From positions 186,001-250,000 of the forward strand of contig NZ_SKBP01000003.1 in assembly GCF_004634195.1 (NCBI RefSeq): DNA of 64,000 nt, read 5' to 3'. Positions 43,425 to 51,887 of the stretch are shown piece by piece; the first letter of the stretch is position 1, and the number at the start of each line of letters is the position of its first letter. This stretch comes from Flavobacterium salilacus subsp. salilacus (GTDB lineage Bacteria; Bacteroidota; Bacteroidia; Flavobacteriales; Flavobacteriaceae). The position numbers and the translations under genes were made by a program. The notes under the pieces are model-generated. The model saw nothing but the letters and a program-made list of their open reading frames with translations, ran no database searches and had not been told where the DNA came from.

Positions 43425-46064
43425 ATGAGCGAAGATAATTTTGAACCTTTAGAAGGAGAACATTTTTACGACAAACAGGAAGATCCTGACCAGAAAGATA
43501 CTATTACTAAGGTAACCGGTATGTATAAAGATTGGTTTCTGGATTATGCTTCCTATGTTATCTTAGAGCGTGCCGTGCCTGCCATTGAAGATGGTTTTAA
43601 GCCCGTGCAACGTCGTATAATGCACTCGCTCAAGGAGCTTGACGACGGTCGTTACAACAAAGTTGCCAACGTAGTAGGGCACACCATGCAGTACCACCCG
43701 CATGGCGATGCCAGTATTGGCGATGCAATGGTACAGATAGGGCAAAAAGAACTGCTTATAGACACACAGGGTAACTGGGGTAACATCCTTACGGGCGATG
43801 GGGCTGCGGCTTCCCGTTATATAGAGGCTCGATTATCTAAATTCGCTTTGGATGTATTGTACAGCCCTAAAATTACGCCTTGGCAATCGTCTTATGACGG
43901 CAGGCGTAACGAACCCATAAATCTTCCCGTAAAATTTCCGTTGCTGTTAGCACAAGGAGCAGAGGGTATTGCCGTAGGACTATCTACTAAGGTACTTCCG
44001 CATAACTTTAATGAGCTTATCGATGCTTCGATAAAAATATTAAAAAACAAACCTTTTACACTTTTTCCTGATTTCCCAACGGCAGGTATTGCCGATGTTT
44101 CAGCATATAACGAAGGTATGCGCGGTGGGCGTGTGCGTGTGCGTGCCAGAATATCTCAGGTAGATAAAAGTACACTTGCCATAACACAAATACCTTTCAG
44201 CACTAATACTACTACGCTTATAGACAGTATTTTAAAAGCTAACGAAAAAGGTAAAATCAAGATAAAGAAAATAGAAGATAACACTGCTGCTGAGGTAGAG
44301 ATAGTAATACACCTGCCTCCTGGAGTTTCGCCTGATAAGTCGATAGATGCATTGTATGCTTTTACGGCTTGCGAAACCTCAGTTGCGCCACTGGGCTGTG
44401 TTATCGAAAACCATAAACCGCTGTTCATTGGGGTAAATGATATGCTTAAAATATCGACCCATCGTACGGTTGACCTTTTAAAACGCGAACTTGAAATTCA
44501 GCTTGATGAACTGGAAGAACAATGGCATTTCCAGTCGTTAGAGCGTATTTTTATTGAAAATAGGATATACCGCCTTATTGAGGAAGAAGAAACATGGGAA
44601 GGTGTTATTAAAGCTATTGATGAAGGGTTAAAACCGTTTACGCAACACCTGAAACGGGCGGTAACGGAAGAGGATATCGTGAGGCTGACAGAAATACGCA
44701 TTAAGCGTATCTCTAAATTTGATATTGACAAAGCACAACAAAAAATTGAAGCGCTGGAAGGCGATATAGAAAAGGTAAAATATGATTTAGAGCATCTTAC
44801 TGATTTTGCCATTGCTTATTTTCAGAACCTTAAAGACAAATACGGTAAAGGCAGGGAACGCAAAACGGAGTTGAGAAGTTTTGATAACATTGAGGCTACA
44901 AAAGTGGTACTGCGCAATACCAAGCTATATGTAAACCGAGAGGAAGGCTTTGTAGGTACCGGATTAAAGAAAGATGAATATGTAGCTGATTGCAGTGATA
45001 TTGATGATGTTATTGTTTTCCTGCGTGATGGCAGTATGATGGTAACTAAAGTGGATGTTAAAACCTTTGTGGGAAAAGACATCATTCATGTGGCTATTTT
45101 TGATAAGAGCGATAAGCGTACTATATACAATATGATTTACCGCGATGGCAGGACAGGACCATCATTTGTAAAACGATTTAATGTTACAGGCGTAACCCGC
45201 GATAAACTGTACGATTTAACTATAGGCACAAAAGGCTCTCAGGTACTTTATTTTTCTGATAATCCTAACGGAGAAGCTGAGGTGGTAACCATATTGTTGC
45301 GCCAAGTGGGCAGTATTAAAAGATTGAAATTTGAAATTGACTTCGCTGCCATAGGTATAAAAGGTCGCGCCTCGCGCGGAAATACGGTTACAAAATATCC
45401 TATCAGGAAAATAGAATTGAAAGAAAAAGGTATATCTACACTCAAGCCAAGACGCATTTGGTTTGACGATACCGTGCAACGCCTGAATGTAGAAGGCAGA
45501 GGAGAATTGTTAGGCGAGTTCCGACCTAATGACAGGTTACTGATTATTAATCAGTCAGGTAAAGTAAAGACTATTATTCCTGAACTTACAACACATTTTG
45601 AGGATGGTATGATAGTACTGGAAAAATGGATTCCTAAAAAGCCTATATCGGCAATATATTATGATGGCGAAAAGGAGCGTTACTATGTGAAGCGTTTTCT
45701 TATCGAAAATGAGAATAAAGAAGAAATATTTATTACAGAGCATCCTAACTCACAACTCGAAATAGTTTCTACAGATTACCGACCTGTTGCCGAGATTGTA
45801 TTCCCTAAAATAAAAGGTGTACAAAAAGATACCCTTACTGTAGATCTTGAAGATTTTATTGCTGTAAAAGGTATAAAAGCATTGGGTAATCAAATAACGA
45901 CAGATAAGGTAAGGCAGGTAAATTTATTAGAACCATTACCGTTTGAAGCCCCTGAGGAAGAAATACCCGAAGAAATTGAGGTAAAAGATGAAGATACTAT
46001 ATCTGATACAGAGGATAAAAGCGCACCGGATGAAGACGGTCAGATAACATTAAGCCTGGACTAA
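43425..46064 (+). CDS. parC: DNA topoisomerase IV subunit A
   Basis: The cleavage-rejoining subunit has the active-site Tyr132 in AAASRYIEARLSK and the winged-helix start YASYVILERAVP...KPVQRRIMHSLKEL. The quinolone-contact stretch is PHGDASIGD, with Ala96 and Asp100 at the positions of GyrA Ser83 and Asp87. The coiled coil (about 410-480) and a C-terminal beta-pinwheel (about 520-830) follow. The acidic tail (about 840-879, EEEIPEEIEVKDEDTISDTED) is low-complexity. 879 residues is longer than E. coli ParC (752). A terminator at 46089 ends it. Confidence 0.93.
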   Translation: MSEDNFEPLEGEHFYDKQEDPDQKDTITKVTGMYKDWFLDYASYVILERAVPAIEDGFKPVQRRIMHSLKELDDGRYNKVANVVGHTMQYHPHGDASIGDAMVQIGQKELLIDTQGNWGNILTGDGAAASRYIEARLSKFALDVLYSPKITPWQSSYDGRRNEPINLPVKFPLLLAQGAEGIAVGLSTKVLPHNFNELIDASIKILKNKPFTLFPDFPTAGIADVSAYNEGMRGGRVRVRARISQVDKSTLAITQIPFSTNTTTLIDSILKANEKGKIKIKKIEDNTAAEVEIVIHLPPGVSPDKSIDALYAFTACETSVAPLGCVIENHKPLFIGVNDMLKISTHRTVDLLKRELEIQLDELEEQWHFQSLERIFIENRIYRLIEEEETWEGVIKAIDEGLKPFTQHLKRAVTEEDIVRLTEIRIKRISKFDIDKAQQKIEALEGDIEKVKYDLEHLTDFAIAYFQNLKDKYGKGRERKTELRSFDNIEATKVVLRNTKLYVNREEGFVGTGLKKDEYVADCSDIDDVIVFLRDGSMMVTKVDVKTFVGKDIIHVAIFDKSDKRTIYNMIYRDGRTGPSFVKRFNVTGVTRDKLYDLTIGTKGSQVLYFSDNPNGEAEVVTILLRQVGSIKRLKFEIDFAAIGIKGRASRGNTVTKYPIRKIELKEKGISTLKPRRIWFDDTVQRLNVEGRGELLGEFRPNDRLLIINQSGKVKTIIPELTTHFEDGMIVLEKWIPKKPISAIYYDGEKERYYVKRFLIENENKEEIFITEHPNSQLEIVSTDYRPVAEIVFPKIKGVQKDTLTVDLEDFIAVKGIKALGNQITTDKVRQVNLLEPLPFEAPEEEIPEEIEVKDEDTISDTEDKSAPDEDGQITLSLD

Positions 46065-46088
46065 TTGTTATTATTACTTTAAAAATAT

Positions 46089-46114
46089 AAAAGGGGAGCA
46101 TAGCTCCCCTTTTA
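46089..46114. terminator. Terminator after parC
   Basis: AAAAGGGGAGC / GCTCCCCTTTT is an 11-base perfect stem with a three-base loop. It serves parC on the plus strand. Confidence 0.9.
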
Positions 46115-46146
46115 TATTTCATAATTTCATAGCGATTATCAAAAAA

Positions 46147-46175
46147 AACTGTCCTGATTTTTTTTCAGGACAGTT
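46147..46175 (-). terminator. Terminator for the DUF4397 gene
   Basis: AACTGTCCTGA / TCAGGACAGTT is an 11-base stem around a T-rich loop. The A-run at 46141-46148 is a T-run on the minus strand. It lies 33 bases after the DUF4397 stop. Confidence 0.85.
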
Positions 46176-46207
46176 CCAAAACACTCACACATTAAAAAAA
46201 ACAATTA

Positions 46208-47890
46208 TTATTTTTTAATCACAATTTTATGTTGTGATTGTATTCCGTTTGCATTCAGTTGCAGCATATACATTCCGTTTTGAAGACCGGATACATCTAC
46301 ATCATTTGTTGTAGAAGAAGTTATTATATTTCTGCCTGACACATCATAAATACTGTAATTTACAGTCGTAGCAAATGGAGTATTTATTGTTATTGTTGAT
46401 GATGCCGGATTAGGGTAAATAACTAATTCATTACGTTCAAAATTTGTATTATTAAGCGTAGCAGCCGGCAGCTCTATAAGTTCTTCACCATCTCCTGTAA
46501 CAACCCACAAACCAAATTCAGGCCCATCGCTGTTTGCACCGGGGTTAAGGAAACCACTTGCAAGTACAGTTAATGCTTCACCTTCCAGTTCTAACAGCTC
46601 CAGCGGTGCCTGGTAAGAAGCTACAACCGTATTACCATCGGCAGTTGTTACATCAAGCACATAGTCGTCTGTGGCAAGCTCAAGGTATCCGTTAAAATCA
46701 CCATAAGCTATATTATCCACAATAGTACCTGCACCTTGCGCTACTACATCTACAGTTGGTGCATCGGTAGCACCATGAAATACAAGTATATCGGTATTGC
46801 CATCTTCATTGGCTTCTTCTCTGGCCATGGCATAAACATAAAGGTCGAACTCCTGATTAGGCTCATATCCTTCCTGGCTTATTATACCATTAGCTATCAA
46901 TATATAGCTTTCATCAGCTTCTAGTGTTGTAGTAAGGTTATAGAGTGATTCACTTGCTGATTCACTATCGCCCGGAGCTATGTCTATTGATATTTCCTGT
47001 CCTGCAGGTGCATCAATAAATGGCGTAGCTGTCCTGAAAGCGAAATTATCTATAAGTATTTCACCGTTAAGGTAAACATCTACCTCCTGTGCAGCCAGGT
47101 CGGCAGCGTTATGTATTACTTTTACTCTTGCTGTCTGGTTAGCCAGTGGCAGCTCAATAAGTTCTTCGCCGTCTCCCGTAACAGCCCAAAGGCCAAATGC
47201 AGGCCCGTCACTGTTAGCTGCAGGGTTAAGAAAACCGCTTGCAAGCACTGTAAGAGCTTGCCCTTCAAGTTCTAATGATTGTAAAGGAGCTAAATATGAA
47301 GCTACTACAGTAGTACCAGAAGCGTCGGTAATATCAATTGTATAGTCTCCCGGAATCAGCTCTAAGTATTCATCTCCAAATTCAGGATATGAAATGTCGT
47401 TGATTATTGTACCAACAGGCACGCTTGTTTCAACAACATCTACTGTAGGCGCGTCAGGAGAACCATGCATAACCAGCATATCTACTGCATCTGTTTCAGA
47501 GGCATTTTCTCTTGCACCGCTAAATACGGTTAGCTCAAAAGGTTGTAGCGGAGAATAGCCGGTAGTACTAACAATGCCGTTTGCTACTATAATGTAAGTT
47601 TCATTAGCCGTAAGGGTTGTTGTTAGTGTGTATAAATCATCATCAGCAGAACTACTGGTACCGGGAGCTACTACAAGTGTTATGGGTGTTCCCGCAGGCG
47701 CATCTATAAATTGTGTAGCAGTCCTGAAAGCAAAATTATCAAGTAAAATACCTCCGTTAAGATAAACGTCAACTTCTTCTGCCGCAAGATCCGGCGAATT
47801 GTGAATCACTTTCACTCTTGCCGTTTGGGCATAAACTGGTAGTGTTAACGAGAATAAAAATAATAATAATGGTAAAGTAAGTTTTTTCAT
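46208..47890 (-). CDS. Duplicated DUF4397 surface protein with T9SS type A sorting domain
   Basis: 560 residues using the ATG at 47890, which gives a standard signal peptide (MKKLTLPLLL..., ending VYAQ); an ATG eight codons upstream is less likely. The mature part is two tandem DUF4397 units (about 22-250 and 251-475) that both begin TARVKVIHN, carry VDVYLNG and FAFRTAT, and end with DGPxFGLWxVTGDGEELIELP. The last 80 residues form a type IX secretion C-terminal domain (ELVIYPNPASSTITI ... MYMLQLNANG ... KIVIKK). The protein should therefore be exported across the outer membrane and be surface-attached or released. DUF4397 may bind a ligand or glycan; no function is known. Confidence 0.92.
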   Translation of the reverse strand: MKKLTLPLLLFLFSLTLPVYAQTARVKVIHNSPDLAAEEVDVYLNGGILLDNFAFRTATQFIDAPAGTPITLVVAPGTSSSADDDLYTLTTTLTANETYIIVANGIVSTTGYSPLQPFELTVFSGARENASETDAVDMLVMHGSPDAPTVDVVETSVPVGTIINDISYPEFGDEYLELIPGDYTIDITDASGTTVVASYLAPLQSLELEGQALTVLASGFLNPAANSDGPAFGLWAVTGDGEELIELPLANQTARVKVIHNAADLAAQEVDVYLNGEILIDNFAFRTATPFIDAPAGQEISIDIAPGDSESASESLYNLTTTLEADESYILIANGIISQEGYEPNQEFDLYVYAMAREEANEDGNTDILVFHGATDAPTVDVVAQGAGTIVDNIAYGDFNGYLELATDDYVLDVTTADGNTVVASYQAPLELLELEGEALTVLASGFLNPGANSDGPEFGLWVVTGDGEELIELPAATLNNTNFERNELVIYPNPASSTITINTPFATTVNYSIYDVSGRNIITSSTTNDVDVSGLQNGMYMLQLNANGIQSQHKIVIKK

Positions 47891-48084
47891 TGTACTGATT
47901 TTTTTGTTTAACATATATCAAAATTAATTAAACAAAATTGTTTCTATTTGCTTTAAGGGTAATTATAGTAAATAATTAACTCTTGTTTAAAATATAAAAT
48001 ATTTATTTCCTTTCTCTTTTTATATACTTTTATTAGCAATTATTAAGGTTTACGGTATTTTAACTATAAATAATATAATTAAAC

Positions 48085-48112
48085 AAAAAGCAGCTAAATA
48101 AGCTGCTTTTTT
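48085..48112 (-). terminator. Terminator of the murQ-terC operon
   Basis: AAAAAGCAGCT (48085-48095) pairs with AGCTGCTTTTT (48101-48111) around a five-base loop. The A-run becomes a T-run on the minus strand. It lies 24 bases after the terC stop. Confidence 0.85.
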
Positions 48113-48135
48113 ATAATATTGTATCTTGACTGCTA

Positions 48136-48906
48136 TTATTTCTTCTTTCTCATTTTCATATTTAAAAACTCTACCGCAAGCGAAAAGGCAATCGCAAAGT
48201 ATAGGTAGCCTTTTGGTACTGCCCCAACATGCTGACCTCCAAGCTGTGCATCCGATAAGTGCATACTCTCTGTAATAAGCATAAAGCCAATAAGTATCAG
48301 AAAAGCGAGTCCGAGTATTTGTAACGATGGGTTGGCATTTACAAAGTTGCCGACAGGTACGGCAAAAAGCATCATAATACCTACTGATATTACTACGGCG
48401 GTAATCATAATATACAGTGCTCCGGGTAGTCCGTTAGTCATACCAACAGCCGTAAGGATAGAATCTACAGAAAAGATAAGGTCAATAAGCAGTATTTGCA
48501 CAATAACATTACTAAATGATTTTTTGGCAGCACTGCCTAACGATTTTTCCTCTTCTCCTTTATGATCTACTTTTTCATGAATTTCTTTTGTGCTTTTGTA
48601 TATTAGGAATATACCTCCTGAAAAGAGCACGACCGCTTGCCCGGTAAAACTGGCGCTGAACCACCCCCAGTCAACATTAAACCAAGGCTTTTTCATGGCT
48701 ATAAGCAGGGTAATACCAAACAGCAGCCCTATACGCATAAACATAGCAAGGAATAAACCTATTTTAGTAGCACGTTTTCTGTTTTCTGGAGGGAGTTTTC
48801 CTGTTACAATAGAAATAAAAATGATATTGTCTATACCCAGTACAATTTCTAAAAAGGTTAATGTTAATAATGCTATCCATGTATCGGGGTTGCTTAAAAA
48901 TTCCAT
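48136..48906 (-). CDS. TerC family membrane protein
   Basis: The 256-residue protein has seven predicted TM helices and two acidic membrane motifs: LEIVLGIDNIIF (about 19-30) and DLIFSVDSILTAVGM (about 141-155). TerC proteins export manganese during protein secretion in Bacillus and are tied to tellurite resistance elsewhere. The role here is inferred as metal-ion export, perhaps in balance with the ZIP importer upstream in the same operon. The last gene of a minus operon, it ends at a terminator at 48085. Confidence 0.88.
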   Translation of the reverse strand: MEFLSNPDTWIALLTLTFLEIVLGIDNIIFISIVTGKLPPENRKRATKIGLFLAMFMRIGLLFGITLLIAMKKPWFNVDWGWFSASFTGQAVVLFSGGIFLIYKSTKEIHEKVDHKGEEEKSLGSAAKKSFSNVIVQILLIDLIFSVDSILTAVGMTNGLPGALYIMITAVVISVGIMMLFAVPVGNFVNANPSLQILGLAFLILIGFMLITESMHLSDAQLGGQHVGAVPKGYLYFAIAFSLAVEFLNMKMRKKK

Positions 48907-48914
48907 AGTTATGT

Positions 48915-49301
48915 TTAGTTTATTTTGGTAACGGTTCCTTTTTGTTTATTGCTGTCGCCTACAATAGAGAATTCAAAAGTATAAGAATCATTGTTTGTGG
49001 TTAAAATTTTCATGTGTACGGCTTTCTGTTCCTGCATATTTTTAGGATGTATTTTTTCCAGTATGTACTCGCAGTCATTTATCCAGCGAATGGAAGCGGT
49101 ATCAGTTTTACCCTCAAAAGTTTCAATCTCTATTTCTTCATTACGCTCAAAATACGTAACTTTTTTTTCGCCGTCAATTTCGTGCTCAAATTTAAATTTC
49201 CCCGTTTTAAAATCAGTACAATTGCGTTCCTGATTGTAACATGAGGCTAAAAGAAATATGCTGAAAAAAAGTATATAATTAAATTTATGATTCATTTTCA
49301 A
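48915..49301 (-). CDS. Conserved flavobacterial lipoprotein (often mislabelled DNA topoisomerase IV)
   Basis: 128 residues with a lipoprotein signal (lipobox LLASC, Cys21). The mature domain is beta-rich and highly conserved in type: ERNCTDFKTGKFKFEHEIDG, EIETFEGKTDTASIRW, CEYILEKIHPKN. From memory, relatives carry the name DNA topoisomerase IV, which the sequence rules out. Two closely spaced start codons (49301 and 49295) are possible. It overlaps the DUF6095 gene by 17 bases and is nine bases upstream of terC. Confidence 0.8.
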   Translation of the reverse strand: MKMNHKFNYILFFSIFLLASCYNQERNCTDFKTGKFKFEHEIDGEKKVTYFERNEEIEIETFEGKTDTASIRWINDCEYILEKIHPKNMQEQKAVHMKILTTNNDSYTFEFSIVGDSNKQKGTVTKIN

Positions 49302-49512
49302 AAAGGCTTTTCATTATTGTTTTTAACCCTATGGCAACCATAAAAATAGCCAACAGGCAAAATATGATACCCAACCCCAGTACAGGTATATATAGCGGAT
49401 GCTCCTGGTTTTTGAAAGAACTGTGTATTACGGAAGGACCTATAAAGAATAACGGAAGTGCCCAGCCCATATATTTAAGTCCTTTTACCAATATTTTTTT
49501 ATCTGTTGCCAT
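49285..49512 (-). CDS. DUF6095-like small membrane protein
   Basis: 75 residues with two TM helices (about 12-28 and 44-66) joined by a short loop. From memory it matches the DUF6095 family of flavobacteria. The gene overlaps murQ by 14 bases and the lipoprotein gene by 17 bases, so all three are coupled. Function unknown; small two-helix proteins of this kind may act as accessory subunits of a transporter. Confidence 0.75.
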   Translation of the reverse strand: MATDKKILVKGLKYMGWALPLFFIGPSVIHSSFKNQEHPLYIPVLGLGIIFCLLAIFMVAIGLKTIMKSLFENES

Positions 49513-50314
49513 ACTGTTCTATTGCGGTTCTTACATTTTTATGTTCATTCAATAAGGCAGTAGCTTCCTCTTCAGAGATGTTCAATTCATCGATTAACAT
49601 CCTGATACCACGATTTACCAACTTATGGTTACTAAGCTGCATATCTACCATTTTATTACCTTTAACGCGACCGAGTTGTATCATTGCTGTTGTAGATATC
49701 ATATTCAGTACCAGTTTTTGCGCCGTTCCCGCCTTCATGCGCGAACTGCCTGTTACAAACTCCGCACCCGTTACTGCCTCTACAGGATATTGTGCTGCCT
49801 TTGCCAATGGGCTGCCGCTGTTACAGGTAATGCAACCTGTAGTAATGCCATTTTTGTTACACATTTCCAGTCCGCCTATAACATAAGGCGTTGTACCCGA
49901 TGCAGCAATACCAATAACAATATCATTACTATTTATGTTATAACTGCTAAGATCTTTCCAAGCTTGTTCTCTATCATCTTCGGCAAACTCTACCGCTTTG
50001 CGTATCGCCGTATCGCCACCGGCAATAATACCAATAACAAGGTCGAAAGGTACGCCAAAAGTAGGAGGGCACTCCGAAGCATCTACAATACCCAAACGCC
50101 CGCTTGTGCCTGCGCCGATGTAAAAAAGCCTGCCACCCAGTTTTAATTGTGCAGTTACCTTTTCAGTCAGCTTTTCTATTTGCGGTAACGCCTTTTCTAC
50201 GGCAAGCGGAACGGTTTTATCTTCGGTGTTAATGTTACGTAACAATTCGGCTACCGACATTTTTTCTAAATGTTCATATTTCGAGCTTTGTTCTGTAGTT
50301 CTTGTAAAAGCCAT
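49499..50314 (-). CDS. murQ: N-acetylmuramic acid 6-phosphate etherase
   Basis: MurQ cuts the lactyl ether of MurNAc-6-phosphate to give GlcNAc-6-phosphate and D-lactate, a step of peptidoglycan recycling. It is an SIS-domain protein of 271 residues. GAGTSGRLG at 67-75, catalytic Glu81 in DASECPPTFG and the second glutamate in EFAEDD (Glu112) agree with E. coli Glu83/Glu114. It is slightly short at the C-terminus compared with E. coli (298). It is cytoplasmic and so needs an importer and kinase (or the anhydro route) for its substrate. Overlaps the next gene. Confidence 0.95.
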   Translation of the reverse strand: MAFTRTTEQSSKYEHLEKMSVAELLRNINTEDKTVPLAVEKALPQIEKLTEKVTAQLKLGGRLFYIGAGTSGRLGIVDASECPPTFGVPFDLVIGIIAGGDTAIRKAVEFAEDDREQAWKDLSSYNINSNDIVIGIAASGTTPYVIGGLEMCNKNGITTGCITCNSGSPLAKAAQYPVEAVTGAEFVTGSSRMKAGTAQKLVLNMISTTAMIQLGRVKGNKMVDMQLSNHKLVNRGIRMLIDELNISEEEATALLNEHKNVRTAIEQYGNR

Positions 50315-50338
50315 GAGTGAAATTACTTTAGCGTAAAA

Positions 50339-51064
50339 TTATAGAAAATATGCCATAATAACCCCCAGTATGATAGCTAAAAGTTTTGCCATATTAAATT
50401 TATGCCCTTCGCTGCTCTCAAAAATGATTGTAGATGAAATATGGAATAATATGCCTACTACAATAGCCGAAATTTCGGTATAATAATTTCCTATAAATGC
50501 TAATTGTCCTGATAATAATGTTCCTAAAGGTGTCATTACTGCGAATGCCATCATAAACAGCAGTATAATAGTTTTATTTAGCCCTGAGTTTACAAAAAAG
50601 GCGGTAAGTATAATAGCGATAGGGAAGTGGTGTATGGCTATGCCCCATGCCAAATCATGATGATGGCTTACAGGCATACCCTCCAGTAACGCATGGGTAC
50701 ATAAACTGATGAACAGCAGCCAGGGCATACTGTTGCTATGCTCGTGCCCTTGCCCGTGCACATGCCCGTGTTCTGCACCTTTAGAAAAATATTCCAGTAT
50801 AATTTGGAATATTATACCGGCCATAATGTACAGCCCTATAGGGTTATTACCATGTTCGTGCGCATGGTTATGCCCATGCTCCGCATGTCCCATCATTACA
50901 CTTTTGTACACATCGGGCAACAGGTGCATTACCGTAAGCGACAGTAGAAAAGAGCCACTAAAGGCAAGCAGTAATTTAAGGTTTTGACGGTTAGTAGGTT
51001 TTAAAATCAGTGCTATTGCATAGCCCAAAACAACAGATAATAACGGGAGTATGTATATCATCAT
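50339..51064 (-). CDS. ZIP family divalent metal transporter
   Basis: 241 residues with eight TM helices. Metal-path residues are visible in HALLEGMP (His124, Glu128) and AIHHFPIA (His145, His146). Two His-rich segments, HAEHGHNHAHEHG (60-72) and EHGHVHGQGHEHS (98-110), probably collect zinc at the membrane surface; two are more than usual in bacterial ZIPs. It is an inner-membrane importer, likely for zinc or manganese. The start overlaps the methyltransferase stop (TAATG); ATGs at 51064 and 51061 both fit. Confidence 0.88.
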   Translation of the reverse strand: MMIYILPLLSVVLGYAIALILKPTNRQNLKLLLAFSGSFLLSLTVMHLLPDVYKSVMMGHAEHGHNHAHEHGNNPIGLYIMAGIIFQIILEYFSKGAEHGHVHGQGHEHSNSMPWLLFISLCTHALLEGMPVSHHHDLAWGIAIHHFPIAIILTAFFVNSGLNKTIILLFMMAFAVMTPLGTLLSGQLAFIGNYYTEISAIVVGILFHISSTIIFESSEGHKFNMAKLLAIILGVIMAYFL

Positions 51065-51795
51065 TATTTAAAAATCATAATTAAACGTTCTGACTCGTTT
51101 TTATAAAACTTATGCAGCTTATAATCGCCAAAAACATCAAGCAGGTCAATACCCGCTTTTTCCATCATAGCTTCAAAATCTTCAAGCGTTAATGCTTTTA
51201 CACTTTCGGTATAATTGAAAGTTTTGCCTTGGTGTTCAAAACTTATTTCTTTAACGATATGGTCGTCTTTCAGGTATTTTTTTATATGAAATTCGATACC
51301 TTCTACTGTTTTTGTTTGTTCTGCGACAAGATTTTTCAATACATAATGCACATTCATAAAATCAATTACGGCAAAGCCATATTCGCTGAGGCTGTTGTGT
51401 ATTGCTTTTAGGGTGGTAAAGTTATCTTCGTCATTTTCGAAGTAGCCAAAACTGGTAAACAGGTTAAATATGGCATCAAATTTTTCTTCAAATGGCTCAC
51501 GCATATCGTGTACCTTAAAATGCAGTTTTTCATTACTGAATTTTGAAGCCGCTGCAATACTGTTTTCAGAGAGGTCGGCCCCTGTAACATCATACCCTAA
51601 CTCATTCAGATATATGGAGTGCCTGCCTTTGCCACATGCCAAGTCGAGTATTTTAGCATTTTCAGGTAAGTTCAGGTAATTGGTAAGCGTGTCCATAAAG
51701 GCTCGCGCTTCGGTATAATCACGATCTTTATATAAAATATGGTAGTAAGGTGTATCGAACCACGATGCAAACCAGTTACATTTTTCTTCTTGCAT
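51064..51795 (-). CDS. Class I SAM-dependent methyltransferase
   Basis: Starting at the ATG at 51795 (MQEEKCNWFASWFDTPYYH) the protein has 243 residues. Motif I is LDLACGKGRHSIYL, with the acidic end of strand beta-2 in DVTGADLSE, and DAIFNLFTSFGYFEND for motif IV. This is a small-molecule type methyltransferase with no clear substrate-specific domain. First gene of a six-gene minus-strand operon (methyltransferase, ZIP, murQ, DUF6095, lipoprotein, TerC). Confidence 0.85.
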   Translation of the reverse strand: MQEEKCNWFASWFDTPYYHILYKDRDYTEARAFMDTLTNYLNLPENAKILDLACGKGRHSIYLNELGYDVTGADLSENSIAAASKFSNEKLHFKVHDMREPFEEKFDAIFNLFTSFGYFENDEDNFTTLKAIHNSLSEYGFAVIDFMNVHYVLKNLVAEQTKTVEGIEFHIKKYLKDDHIVKEISFEHQGKTFNYTESVKALTLEDFEAMMEKAGIDLLDVFGDYKLHKFYKNESERLIMIFK

Positions 51796-51887
51796 GGAAA
51801 TTATTTGTAACCGCAAATTTATTAATAATTATGGTATGTAAAGCATAATTATTTAAATAAATGCAATATTGTTGCAATAGTGTAATA

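Noticed and set aside
49625-50146. 173-residue plus-strand ORF opposite murQ
   Set aside because: MurQ is complete with both catalytic glutamates on the minus strand; this is a shadow frame.
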